Below, one piece after another: positions 18,420-27,800 of a DNA stretch of 64,000 nucleotides; positions within the stretch are counted from its first letter, which is position 1, and every line of letters starts with the position of its first letter. Location: assembly GCA_002420005.1 (NCBI GenBank), contig DIHE01000018.1, positions 20,967 to 84,966 of the forward strand, read 5' to 3'. Source of the DNA: Holophagales bacterium UBA5704 (GTDB taxonomy: Bacteria; Acidobacteriota; Thermoanaerobaculia; Multivoradales; UBA5704). Below the pieces are notes generated by a model, which saw only the letters and a program-made list of their open reading frames with translations, was not told where the DNA came from and made no database searches. Position numbers and translations under genes: made by a program.

Positions 18420-19181
18420 ATGAAAGCGACGAGCATCCCAGGGCATGAGAAGAGCTTCCGGACCACCGGCAGGGACTCGAGCGGCAAGCAGCACGTCTTG
18501 ACGCCTTTCGAGGTCACCGTGCCGGGCACGGCGGAGAAGGTGCCGATGGTGCGGTGCGTCCGCGAGAATGGGGACGAGAGCTTCTACTTCCAGGAGGAGC
18601 TCCCCAAGCAGCGGATCGTCCTCCATTTCACCGCCGGGTATTTGAAGGGGGACATCGACACCCTGACGCGAGAAGGGAACCACGTCTCGGTCCCCTTCGT
18701 GATCGGCCGCGACGGCACGATCTACAACCTTTGGTCCTCCAAATACTGGTCGTACCATCTCGGACCCGGAGCACAAGGTGGGAACACCGAGATGAGCCGG
18801 AGCAGCGTCGGCATCGAGATCTCCAACATCGGAGCCCTGCAGAAGAAGGGGACGAAGCTGGTCACGCAGTACAGCAGCAAGGACGTCTACTGCGCGGAGA
18901 CCGAGACCTCGTTCTATCAGAAGGCGACCTTCCGCGGGCATGACTATTTCGCCACCTACCCGAAGGCGCAATACGACAGCGTGATCCGCCTGCTCCGTTT
19001 CCTGACGGCGAGATACAACATCCCCCGCCAGTTCGTCGACGCGGCGCAGCGCTATGACACATTCCCCACGGTGAACCAGTTCCGGGGGATCACGTCCCAC
19101 GTGAACTATCGTCCCTCGGGGAAGTGGGACATCGGCCCCGCCTTCGAGTGGGACACGGTGATCGCCGGCGTGCAGGCCTGA
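18420..19181 (+). CDS. N-acetylmuramoyl-L-alanine amidase (Amidase_2 family)
   Basis: 253 residues from ATG 18420 with GGAG upstream. The Amidase_2/PGRP zinc site is recognisable: H69 in IVLHFTAG, H227 in SHVNYRPSG and D237 in KWDIGPAF. The YHLG (substrate loop) and VGIEISN strand lie between them, in the normal order. The family cleaves the bond between N-acetylmuramic acid and L-alanine in peptidoglycan. No signal peptide or membrane segment is visible at the N-terminus, so export is unexplained; the protein may act on recycled muropeptides, on prey walls after lysis, or be secreted by another route. The gene stands alone, with a weak hairpin just after the stop. Confidence 0.88.
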   Translation: MKATSIPGHEKSFRTTGRDSSGKQHVLTPFEVTVPGTAEKVPMVRCVRENGDESFYFQEELPKQRIVLHFTAGYLKGDIDTLTREGNHVSVPFVIGRDGTIYNLWSSKYWSYHLGPGAQGGNTEMSRSSVGIEISNIGALQKKGTKLVTQYSSKDVYCAETETSFYQKATFRGHDYFATYPKAQYDSVIRLLRFLTARYNIPRQFVDAAQRYDTFPTVNQFRGITSHVNYRPSGKWDIGPAFEWDTVIAGVQA

Positions 19182-19185
19182 GGCG

Positions 19186-19203
19186 ACCGGGCGGGCACCC
19201 GGT
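19186..19203 (+). terminator. Possible weak hairpin terminator after the amidase gene
   Basis: ACCGGG (19186-19191) pairs with CCCGGT (19198-19203) around a six-base loop, five bases after the stop codon. There is no T-tract, so intrinsic termination is uncertain. Confidence 0.3.
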
Positions 19204-19306
19204 CAGCCGCAGCAGCACCGCCGTCACCCCGATCGCGCGATCCTTGCGGATTCCTTGAGGGGGGAGAGCCGTCGCGGTCCCGGTCAGCCACACGGGAGTG
19301 GCGGCC

Positions 19307-19600
19307 ATGCCCCAGGTCTGTGCGGGCACCGCCAAACCTTCGGCGGCCACCACCGAGCTTTCGGCGGTCACCGCCATGCCTTCGGCGGCCACCACCCAAG
19401 TTTCGGCGGCCACCGCCATGCCTTCGGCGGTCTCCACCCAGCTCTGGGCGGTCACCGCCACAACTTCGGTGGTCATGCCCCAGTTCTGGGTGGTCACCGC
19501 CGCACCCTCGGCGGTCTCCACCACAACTTCGGTGGCCAAGCTCCAACTCTGGGTGGCCACCGCCACGGCTTCGGCAGCCACCACCGAGCTCTGGGGTGTC
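19307..19600. repeat. 21-bp tandem repeat (minisatellite), about 14 units
   Basis: Fourteen consecutive 21-base units run head to tail, thirteen clear ones from 19328 to 19600 and a diverged one at 19307-19327. Units alternate between an ACCGCC...CGGCGGCC/TC type and an ACCACC...-type, giving a 42-base higher-order period. Because 21 is divisible by three, frames through the array stay open as heptapeptide repeats on both strands (for example a Gly-Gly-His-Arg-His-Ala-Phe pattern). None has a gene-like start, so I do not call a protein. The array ends 58 bases before the hsdM start. The remaining bases of 19182-19658 outside the array show nothing else I can support. Confidence 0.85.
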
Positions 19601-19644
19601 ACCTCTGAAGCCGGCGCGATGTCTGCGCTACCCCGGTGGTCGGC

Positions 19645-19650
19645 TAGAAT
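19645..19650 (+). promoter_or_regulatory. Possible -10 element (TAGAAT) for the restriction-modification operon
   Basis: TAGAAT matches five of six bases of the sigma-70 -10 consensus and lies nine bases before the hsdM ATG at 19659. There is no Shine-Dalgarno, so transcription from here would give a nearly leaderless mRNA. No good -35 is visible. Confidence 0.3.
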
Positions 19651-19658
19651 GCCGTGCC

Positions 19659-22067
19659 ATGGCGCTCAAGAAATCAGAGCTGTACAGCTCCCTCTGGCAG
19701 AGCTGCGACGAGTTGCGCGGCGGCATGGATGCCAGCCAGTACAAGGACTACGTCCTCGGCCTGCTGTTCCTCAAGTATGTCAGCGACAAGTATGCCGGCA
19801 AGCCCTACGCTCCCATCCGGATTCCCGCCGGGGCCGGCTTCCAGGACATGGTCGCCCTCAAGGGCAAGAGCGATATCGGCGACCAGATCAACAAGAAGAT
19901 CGTCGCCCCGTTGGCCAAGGCCAACCAGCAGATCAACGTGGGCGACTTCCCGGACTTCGACGACCCGGTCAAGCTCGGCGACGGCAAGGAGAAGGTCGAG
20001 CGGCTCACCAACCTCATCACCATCTTCGAGAACCCGGCTCTCGACTTCTCCAGGAACCGGGCCGGCGACGACGACATCCTGGGCGATGCCTACGAGTACC
20101 TGATGCGCCACTTCGCCACCGAGAGTGGCAAGAGCAAGGGCCAGTTCTACACCCCGGCCGAGGTCAGCCGCATCATGGCGCAGATCCTCGGCATCCGCAC
20201 CGCCAGGACCCGCGCCTCCACCACCGTCTACGATCCCACCTGCGGCTCGGGCTCGCTGCTCCTGAAAGTGGCCGACGAGGCCGGTACCGCCGTCACCCTC
20301 TACGGGCAGGAAAAGGACGCCGCCACCAGCGGTCTCGCCCGGATGAACATGATCCTGCACGGCAACCCGACCGCCGTCATCGTGCAGGGCAACACGCTGA
20401 CCGCTCCCCATTTCGTGGAGACCGGCGCCGGCACCCTGGGGACCTTCGACTACGTCGTCGCCAATCCGCCGTTCTCGGACAAGCGCTGGAGCACCGGCCT
20501 CGATCCGGAGCACGACCGTTTCGGCCGGTTCGAGACCTTCGGCGTGCCGCCGGCCAAGCAGGGCGACTACGCCTACCTGCTGCACATCGTCCGCTCCCTC
20601 AAGCCCACCGGCAAGGGAGCCTGCATCCTGCCGCACGGCGTGCTGTTCCGCGGCAACGCCGAGGCCGGCATCCGCCGCGCCCTCGTGCAGAGGGGGTATA
20701 TCAAAGGCATCATCGGCCTGCCGGCCAACCTCTTCTACGGTACCGGCATCCCCGCCTGCATCGTCGTGATCGACAAGCAGGACGCCCAGGCCCGCAAGGG
20801 CGTGTTCATGATCGACGCGAGCGGCGGCTTCCTCAAGGACGGCCCGAAGAACCGTCTGCGCGAGATGGACATCCACAAGATCGTGGACGTCTTCAACCGG
20901 CGGCTCGAAGTCCCGAGGTACTCCCGCATCGTCCCCCTCGCGGAGATCGAGCAGAACGAGTACAACCTCAACCTCCCGCGTTACATCGACAGCCAGACGC
21001 CCGAGGACCTGCAGGACATCGCGGGCCACCTGCGAGGCGGCATCCCGGCCGCCGACGTCGACGCCCTGGAGCGCTACTGGGCCGTCTGCCCGGAGCTGCG
21101 GCATGCCCTGTTCAAGAAGAGCCGCCGTGGCTACCTGCGCCTCGCGGTGGAGAAGGGGGCCCTCCAGGCCGCCATCTACGACCACCCCGAGTTTGCCGCC
21201 TTCCTCGCCGGCATGAACGCCCATTTCGCCGCGTGGCGGAAGAAGCGGGCTGCGACCCTCAAGTCCCTGGGGGCCGGCTGCCACCCCAAGCAGGTGATCG
21301 CGGAGCTGGCCGAGGGCTTGCTCGCCCACTACGACGGCCGGCCGCTCATCGACCCGTACGACGTCTATCAACACCTGATGGACTATTGGGCCGAGACGAT
21401 GCAGGACGACTGCTACCTGATCGCCGCCGACGGCTGGCAGGCCAAGACCAGCCGCATCATCGAGAAGGACAAGAAGGGCAAGGAGAGGGACAGGGGCTGG
21501 GCGTGCGATCTCGTCCCCAAGGCGCTCCTCGTCGCCCGGTTTTTCGCGAAGGACCAGGCCGCCCTCGACGATCTCACCGCCGAGCTGGAAGGGGTCACCG
21601 CCCGGCTCACCGAGCTGGAGGAAGAGCACGGCGGCGAGGAAGGCGCCTTCACCGAGCTGGACAAAGTGAACAGGCCCAATGTCGCCACCCGGCTGAGAGA
21701 GATCCAGGGCGACAAGGATGCGAAAGAGGAGGCCGCCGCGCTGCGCGAGTGGCTCCGCCTTCACGAGGAAGAAGCCGATCTCAAGAAGCGTCTCAAGGAA
21801 GCCGACGCCGCGCTCGACGCCAAAGCCTACGCCAAGTACCCGAAACTCACCGAGCCCGAGATCAAAGCGCTGATCGTGGACGACAAATGGCTCGCCGCCC
21901 TCGCCACCGCCATCCACGGCGAGATGGACCGCGTGAGCCGGCAGCTCACCCAACGGGTGAAGGAGCTGGCCGAGCGGTACGAGACGCCGCTGCCGCAGCT
22001 CTCCGATCGCGTGGCGGAGCTGGAAGCCAAGGTGAACGGCCATCTGGAGAGGATGGGGTTCAGATGA
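19659..22067 (+). CDS. hsdM: Type I restriction-modification DNA methyltransferase subunit
   Basis: 802 residues from ATG 19659. The open frame extends upstream only through the tandem repeat. The HsdM N-terminal helical domain (LYSSLWQSCDELRGGMDASQYKDYVL) is followed by the N6-adenine methyltransferase core: GQFYTP, SAM-binding D192PTCGSGSLL and catalytic N269PPF. Together with HsdS it methylates adenine in the bipartite recognition site. It is longer than a typical ~500-residue HsdM: residues about 480-800 add a C-terminal extension with charged, probably coiled-coil segments (ELEEEHGGEEG, LHEEEADLKKRLKEAD), a variant known in some HsdM proteins. No Shine-Dalgarno is seen. Its TGA overlaps the hsdS ATG (ATGA). 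Confidence 0.95.
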   Translation: MALKKSELYSSLWQSCDELRGGMDASQYKDYVLGLLFLKYVSDKYAGKPYAPIRIPAGAGFQDMVALKGKSDIGDQINKKIVAPLAKANQQINVGDFPDFDDPVKLGDGKEKVERLTNLITIFENPALDFSRNRAGDDDILGDAYEYLMRHFATESGKSKGQFYTPAEVSRIMAQILGIRTARTRASTTVYDPTCGSGSLLLKVADEAGTAVTLYGQEKDAATSGLARMNMILHGNPTAVIVQGNTLTAPHFVETGAGTLGTFDYVVANPPFSDKRWSTGLDPEHDRFGRFETFGVPPAKQGDYAYLLHIVRSLKPTGKGACILPHGVLFRGNAEAGIRRALVQRGYIKGIIGLPANLFYGTGIPACIVVIDKQDAQARKGVFMIDASGGFLKDGPKNRLREMDIHKIVDVFNRRLEVPRYSRIVPLAEIEQNEYNLNLPRYIDSQTPEDLQDIAGHLRGGIPAADVDALERYWAVCPELRHALFKKSRRGYLRLAVEKGALQAAIYDHPEFAAFLAGMNAHFAAWRKKRAATLKSLGAGCHPKQVIAELAEGLLAHYDGRPLIDPYDVYQHLMDYWAETMQDDCYLIAADGWQAKTSRIIEKDKKGKERDRGWACDLVPKALLVARFFAKDQAALDDLTAELEGVTARLTELEEEHGGEEGAFTELDKVNRPNVATRLREIQGDKDAKEEAAALREWLRLHEEEADLKKRLKEADAALDAKAYAKYPKLTEPEIKALIVDDKWLAALATAIHGEMDRVSRQLTQRVKELAERYETPLPQLSDRVAELEAKVNGHLERMGFR

Positions 22068-23344
22068 CGGGTGTGCGAGCGCCGCGCTCAGGCGAGCGAA
22101 TCGTCGGTTGGCTTCAAGGGCGGCTTTCGCCCACGCCGACTCACCTACCTTGGAAGTGGGAGCTGGTCAGGCTGACTACGGTGGCACGCCTCGAAAGCGG
22201 GCACACACCGAGCAGACGGCGGCCCGAGTATTGGGGCGGGGACATCCCTTGGATATCTCTGCACGACAGTGCGGCGCTCGATGTCCCGGAGATTCAAACC
22301 ACTGCGCTATCAATCAGCGCGCTCGGCCTTGAAAATTCCTCAGCGAGGCTTCTTCCGAAAGGGACCGTCGTCTTCTCAAGGACGGCGACGGTCGGGAAGG
22401 CCACGGTGATGGGCCGGCAGATGGCGACGAGTCAGGACTTTGCAAACTACATCTGCGGAAGTCAGCTTCACAACCGCTACTTGATGCATCTTTTCCGGTT
22501 CATGGCACCCGAGTGGAAGCGGCTCATGGCAGGGAGCACTCACAACTCGATCTACATGCCGGTCTTCAAGGACTTGCAGATTCTGCTCCCGCCATACGCC
22601 GAACAAGAAGCCATCGCCGAGGCGTTGAGCGATGCGGATACCCTCATCGAATCCCTGGAGCGACTTCTCGCCAAGAAGCGCCAGATCAAGCAGGGGGCCA
22701 TGCAGGAGTTGCTCAGCGGGCGGCGGCGGTTGCCTGGGTTTTGCGGCGAGTGGGAAGTGAATCGGCTTGAGGCGCTGGGGATTTGGGTCGGTGGCATGAC
22801 GCCGGCACTGCGAAACCTGGAATACTGGAAGAATGGAACTTTTCCATGGGTCTCTTCCGGGGATGTGAAGTCAACTCTGCTGACATCTACGGCGTTCGCG
22901 GTCTCAGAATATGCGATCAGGCAAGGCGCCGCGCCGCTCCTCCCGGCGAAGTCCATAATCATCGTCATGCGGAGCGGCATCCTCCGGAATTTTCTTCCCG
23001 TCGCCATGGCGATGGTTCCGATGTCTATCAATCAAGATATAAAAGCTCTGATCCCCAGCAAGCAAGCCTTGGCCGAGTACATGCTGCATGCGTTGACCTG
23101 GAATGGTAGCCGGATTCGTGCGCGGTGTCTTAAGTCAGGCACAACAGTGGAAAGCATTGAATTTCGCTGGCTCAAAGAATTCACGATTCCGGTGCCACCC
23201 CTCCCGGAGCAAGCCGCCATCGCCGCCATCCTCTCCGACATGGACGCCGAGATCGACGCGCTCGAAGCGAAGCTCACCAAGGCCCGCGAGGTCAAACAAG
23301 GCATGATGCAGGAGCTGCTCACCGGGAGGATTCGCCTGGTATGA
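22064..23344 (+). CDS. hsdS: Type I restriction-modification specificity subunit
   Basis: 426 residues starting in an ATGA overlap with hsdM. Two target-recognition domains (about 20-175 and 225-370) are each followed by the conserved helical spacer: first EQEAIAEALSDADTLIESLE...KQGAMQELLSGRRRL, then EQAAIAAILSDMDAEIDALE...KQGMMQELLTGRIRL. This two-fold layout is the HsdS signature, and the target-recognition domains decide the two half-sites. The second domain in particular (about 22860-23170) is visibly richer in A/T than the surrounding genes, as expected for swapped recognition domains. The DNA sequence recognised cannot be predicted here. Its TGA overlaps the next ATG. Confidence 0.95.
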   Translation: MTGVRAPRSGERIVGWLQGRLSPTPTHLPWKWELVRLTTVARLESGHTPSRRRPEYWGGDIPWISLHDSAALDVPEIQTTALSISALGLENSSARLLPKGTVVFSRTATVGKATVMGRQMATSQDFANYICGSQLHNRYLMHLFRFMAPEWKRLMAGSTHNSIYMPVFKDLQILLPPYAEQEAIAEALSDADTLIESLERLLAKKRQIKQGAMQELLSGRRRLPGFCGEWEVNRLEALGIWVGGMTPALRNLEYWKNGTFPWVSSGDVKSTLLTSTAFAVSEYAIRQGAAPLLPAKSIIIVMRSGILRNFLPVAMAMVPMSINQDIKALIPSKQALAEYMLHALTWNGSRIRARCLKSGTTVESIEFRWLKEFTIPVPPLPEQAAIAAILSDMDAEIDALEAKLTKAREVKQGMMQELLTGRIRLV

Positions 23345-24813
23345 AAGAGAGCCAGCAGGTCGAATGGAAAGAGTCCTGGCGCGACGACTATCTGCGTTGG
23401 ATCTGTGGCTTTGCCAACGCGGAGGGCGGCGTGCTGGTCATCGGGCGCAACGACAAGGGCGAGGCGGTGGGAGCGAAGGACGCCGGGAGGCTCCTGGAGG
23501 AGATCCCCAACAAGGTGCGGGACGTCCTCGGCATCATGGTGGACGTGAACCTGCGGCGCGAGAAAGGCAGGGACTTGGTGGAGATCCGGGTCGAGCCCTA
23601 TCCGAGCCCGATCAGCTACAAGGGCGAGTACCACTACCGCAGCGGCAGCACCAAGCAGGAGCTAAAAGGGGCGGCCCTGGAGCGGTTTCTGCTGAAGAAA
23701 CGCGGGCGCCACTGGGACGACGTGCCACAACCCTCCTTCACGGTGCGGTCCTGCAGCGCCGCCGCCTTCCAGCTGTTCAAGCAGAGAGCCGCCGAGAGCG
23801 GGCGGATGGACCGGGCGGTCTTGCGCGACGGGCGGGAGGTGATTCTCGGCAATCTGGAGCTGATCGAAAAGCACGGCATCAAGCGCGCTGCGCAGTTGCT
23901 GTTCACCGATCGCCCCGAGCAGTATGTGAGCGGAGCGTGGATCAAGATCGGGTTTTTCGTCACCAATGACGACCTCCGCTACCAGGACGAGGTGCACGGG
24001 AGCCTCTTCGAGCAGGTGGAGAAGACGCTGGACCTTCTGTACACCAAATATCTCAAGGCCTACATCAGTTACCAGGGCATCTATCGCCGGGAGACCTTCC
24101 TGTTTCCGCTCACCGCCGTGCGCGAGGCCCTGCTCAACGCCGTCGTCCACAAGGACTACAGCAGCGGCATCCCCATTCAGATCAGCGTGTACGACGACCG
24201 GCTGGTTCTTTGGAACGCGGGGGACCTGCCGGAGAACTGGACGTTGGCCCGGCTGCTCGGCAAGCATCCGTCGCGGCCGTTCAATCCGCTGCTGGCGAAT
24301 ACGTTTTTCCGCGCCGGGTACATCGAAGCGTGGGGCCGAGGCATCGAGAAGATCGACCGGGCGTGCCGGGAGCATGGGATCGAGCCGCCGGTTTACGATT
24401 CCGGCATGGCGGGCCTGATGGTGACCTTCCGGGCGAAATTCGTCGAGCTGCCGGTCACAACCCTGAACGTGGGCAGGCGGACTACCCCAATCACTACCCC
24501 AATCACTACCCCAATCACTACCCCAATCGCTACCCCAATCGCTACCCCAATCACTACCCAAGAAACCGGCGAGACTGCCCAAGAAACTGCCCAAGAAGCG
24601 GCAGGAACTACCCAAGAACCGACCTTGATCGCCACGCAGCAACGATTGGCGGAATTGATCGCAGCGAACCCTGAGATCTCGCAACAGACGCTTGCCGTCG
24701 CGCTGGGGTTGACTCGCGAAGGTGTCAAATACCATCTCAATAAGTTGAAACGCGCCGGGGTCCTCAGGCATATCGGGCCGCCGAGGGGTGGGCGCTGGGA
24801 GGTCTTGAAATGA
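23341..24813 (+). CDS. AlbA_2 / HATPase_c_4 / winged-helix regulator-like protein within the RM operon
   Basis: 490 residues, ATGA overlap with hsdS. Residues 1-115 are an AlbA_2 (Schlafen-like, 'divergent AAA_4') domain: VEWKESWRDDYLRWICGFANAEGG, VLVIGRNDKG, YHYRSGSTKQ. Residues about 255-360 match the HATPase_c_4-type region (AVREALLNAVVHKDYS, DDRLVLWNAGDLP, FRAGYIEAWGRGIEKI). A Thr/Pro/Ile linker encoded by a 12-base tandem repeat follows at about 381-405, then a Gln/Glu/Thr-rich stretch, and a C-terminal winged helix (about 430-490: ISQQTLAVALGLTREGVKYHLNKLKRAG). Such proteins often sit inside type I RM operons. A regulatory or accessory defence role is usual but unproven. The stop overlaps hsdR. 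Confidence 0.85.
   Translation: MKESQQVEWKESWRDDYLRWICGFANAEGGVLVIGRNDKGEAVGAKDAGRLLEEIPNKVRDVLGIMVDVNLRREKGRDLVEIRVEPYPSPISYKGEYHYRSGSTKQELKGAALERFLLKKRGRHWDDVPQPSFTVRSCSAAAFQLFKQRAAESGRMDRAVLRDGREVILGNLELIEKHGIKRAAQLLFTDRPEQYVSGAWIKIGFFVTNDDLRYQDEVHGSLFEQVEKTLDLLYTKYLKAYISYQGIYRRETFLFPLTAVREALLNAVVHKDYSSGIPIQISVYDDRLVLWNAGDLPENWTLARLLGKHPSRPFNPLLANTFFRAGYIEAWGRGIEKIDRACREHGIEPPVYDSGMAGLMVTFRAKFVELPVTTLNVGRRTTPITTPITTPITTPIATPIATPITTQETGETAQETAQEAAGTTQEPTLIATQQRLAELIAANPEISQQTLAVALGLTREGVKYHLNKLKRAGVLRHIGPPRGGRWEVLK
24481..24552 (+). repeat. 12-bp in-frame tandem repeat, six units
   Basis: Six direct copies of A/GCTACCCCAATC encode (T/A)TPI units in the linker of the AlbA_2 protein. A seventh, degenerate unit follows. 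Copy-number change would alter linker length without shifting frame. Confidence 0.9.
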
Positions 24814-27800
24814 TGCTCGTCGGCCAACCCGAGCGTGCCACCCAGAGCCGTGTCATCGCCCTGTTCTGCGAGGAGCTTGGCTACCGCTACCTCGGGGACT
24901 GGACCGACCGCGCCGCGAACAGCAACGTGGAAGAGGAGTTGCTCTCGGCATGGTTGAGCAAGAACGGCTATCGGCCGGAGCAGATCAGCGCCGCGCTGCA
25001 CCGGCTCCGGGTCGAGGCGGGCAACAGCAGCCGCACGCTCTACGGCAACAACCAGGCGGTCTACAGCCTTCTGCATTATGGCGTGTCGGTGAAGACCGAG
25101 GCGGGCAAGGTGTCGGAGACCGTCCACCTGATCAATTGGCGGGAGCCGGAAAAGAACGACTTTGCCATTGCCGAGGAGGTGACCCTGCGGGGGAACCTGG
25201 AGCGGAGGCCGGATCTCGTGCTGTACGTGAATGGCATCGCCGTGGGTGTGCTGGAGCTCAAGAACAGCCGGACGAGTCTGGGAGACGGCATCCGCCAGAG
25301 CCTCTCCAACCAGCAGCCGGAATTCAACGCCTGGTTCTTCACGACGGTGCAGCTGATCCTGGCCGGCAACGACTCCGAAGGGTTGCGCTATGGCGCGATC
25401 GGCACGCCGGAAAAGTACTTCCTGAAGTGGAAGGAAGACGAGGCGGACGACAGCCGCTACAAGCTGGACAAATACCTGCTCAAGATGTGCCGCAAGGACC
25501 GGCTGATCGAGCTGATGAACGACTTCGTCGTCTTCGACGGTGGCGTCAAGAAGCTGCCGCGGGTGCACCAGTATTTCGGGGTGAAGGCGGCGCAGGCGTA
25601 CGTGCGGGAGAGGAAGGGCGGCATCATCTGGCACACGCAGGGGAGCGGCAAGAGCATTGTGATGGTCCTGCTGGCGAAATGGATACTGGCGAACCTTCCC
25701 AAGGCCCGCGTCGCCATCATCACCGACCGCGACGAGCTGGACAAGCAGATCGAGGGGGTTTTCCGGGAGGCCGGCGAGGCGATCAAGCGTTCCCGGAGTG
25801 GCCGAGAGTTGATGAGCCAGCTCGCCCAGGCGGCGCCGCGGTTGCTCTGTGCGCTCGTCCAGAAATTCGGCCGCCAGGGGGTGACCGACTTCGACGCCTT
25901 TCTCAAGGACCTGAAAGCGCAGCCGAGCACGACCGTCGGCGAGATCTTCGTTTTCGTCGACGAATGCCATCGCACGCAGAGCGGCAAGCTGCACAAGGTG
26001 ATGAAGGCGATGATGCCGCAGGCGGTGTTCATCGGCTTCACCGGCACGCCGCTTCTGGCGCAAGACAAGGAGACGAGCCGGGAGGTCTTCGGGGGCTACA
26101 TCCACACCTACAAATTCAGCGAGGGCGTGGAAGACGAGGTGGTGCTCGATCTCGTGTATGAGGCGCGGGACATCGACCAGCGCCTGGGCTCCGTGGACAA
26201 GATCGACGCCTGGTTCGAGGCCAAGACGAAGGGGTTGAACCACTGGCAGAAAGACGAGCTGAAGAGCCGGTGGGGCACGATGCAGACGGTGCTCAGCTCC
26301 CGCTCGCGGATGGACCGCGTGGTGAGCGACATCATTTTCGACTTCAGCACCAAGCCGCGCCTGTCCGGCGAGCGCGGCAACGCGATCCTGGTGGCCTCCA
26401 GCATCTACGAGGCGTGCAAGTATTTCAGTCTGCTGCAGAGGACGCTGTTCAAGGGCCGGTGCGCGGTGGTGACCTCCTACAATCCGCTGGCCAAGGACGT
26501 GACCCAGGAAGAGACGGGTGCCCACACCGAGACCGACAGGCAGCTCATCTACAACACGTACACCGAGCTGTTGAAAGACGTCGTGGCCCGGCCGGGAAAG
26601 TCGAAGACGGAGACCTACGAGGAAAGGGCCAAGGAGCTGTTCACCAAAGAGCCGGCGAACATGAAGGTGCTCGTGGTGGTGGACAAGCTGCTGACTGGAT
26701 TCGATGCGCCCGCCTGCACCTATCTCTACATCGACAAGTCGATGCAGGACCATGGGCTGTTCCAGGCGATCTGCCGGGTCAACCGGCTGGATGGGGACGA
26801 CAAGGATTTCGGATACGTGGTCGATTACAAGGGCCTGTTCCGGAAGGTCGAGAACGCCATGGCGGTGTACACCGCGGAGCTGGATCACAGCGCGGGCGGG
26901 CCGGCGCCGGAGGTGCTCCTGCAGGATCGTCTGACGAAAGGCAGGGAGCGGCTCGACAACGCCTTGGAGACGCTCGCGTTGCTCTGCGAGCCGGTGGAGC
27001 CGCCGCAGGGCGACCTGGAGCACCTCCATTACTTCTGTGGCAACACGGAGATCCCGGCGGACCTGCAGGAGCGGGAGCCCCGGCGGGCCGCGCTGTACAA
27101 GGCGACCGTGGCGCTGGTGCGGGCCTACGCGAACCTCGCGGACGACCTGGACGGTGCCGGCTATGACGGTGGAGAGATCGGGCGGATCAAGGACCGGCTC
27201 GGCCACTACCTGCGCCTGCGGGAGATCATCCGCCGGGCCAGCGGCGAGACGCTCGACCTCAAAGCCTATGAGGCCGACATGCGGCATCTGATCGACACGT
27301 ACATCGAGGCGGACGAGCCCCGGAAGATCTCTCCGTTCGAAGGCATGAGCTTGTTGGATCTGATCGTGAAGACCGGCATCGCGGAGGCCATCGCGGCGCA
27401 GCTCGGCGGCTTGAAGGGCGATCGGGAAGCGGTGGCCGAGACGATCGAGAACAACGTCCGCAGCAAGATCATCCGGGAGCAGATGAGCGACCCGGCCTAT
27501 TACGAGAAGATGTCGGCCCTGCTCGACGAGATCATCGCGGCGCGCAAGGCCCGGGCGCTGGAATACGAGGAGTACTTGCTGCGGGTGGCGGAGCTGACGA
27601 GCAAGGTGGTGGCGGGGAGGGCCGAGGAGACGCCGGAGCCTTTGAAGAAAAGCCCGGCGCTGCGGGCGCTCTACAACAACCTGAAGAAGCCCGGAGGAGA
27701 GACGGCCGACGGGGACCCGGCGCTGGAGCTGGCGGTGCGGCTCGACGCCGCGGTGCAACGGGTGCGGCCGGATGGTTGGCGTGGCGTCGAGACCCGCGAG

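Noticed and set aside
19307..19600. CRISPR array
   Set aside because: Units follow one another without unique spacers, 21 bases is too short for a CRISPR repeat, and no cas gene is present.
19255..19608. Heptapeptide-repeat open frames (for example a Gly/His/Phe-rich one) across the 21-bp array
   Set aside because: Any array with a unit divisible by three stays open in several frames. No start with a ribosome site and no conserved domain supports a protein.
19298..22063. A plus-strand frame, continuous with hsdS, open through the tandem repeat and all of hsdM
   Set aside because: It is out of frame with the clear HsdM motifs, and its product is Arg/Pro-rich nonsense until the hsdS start. 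HsdS really starts at 22064.
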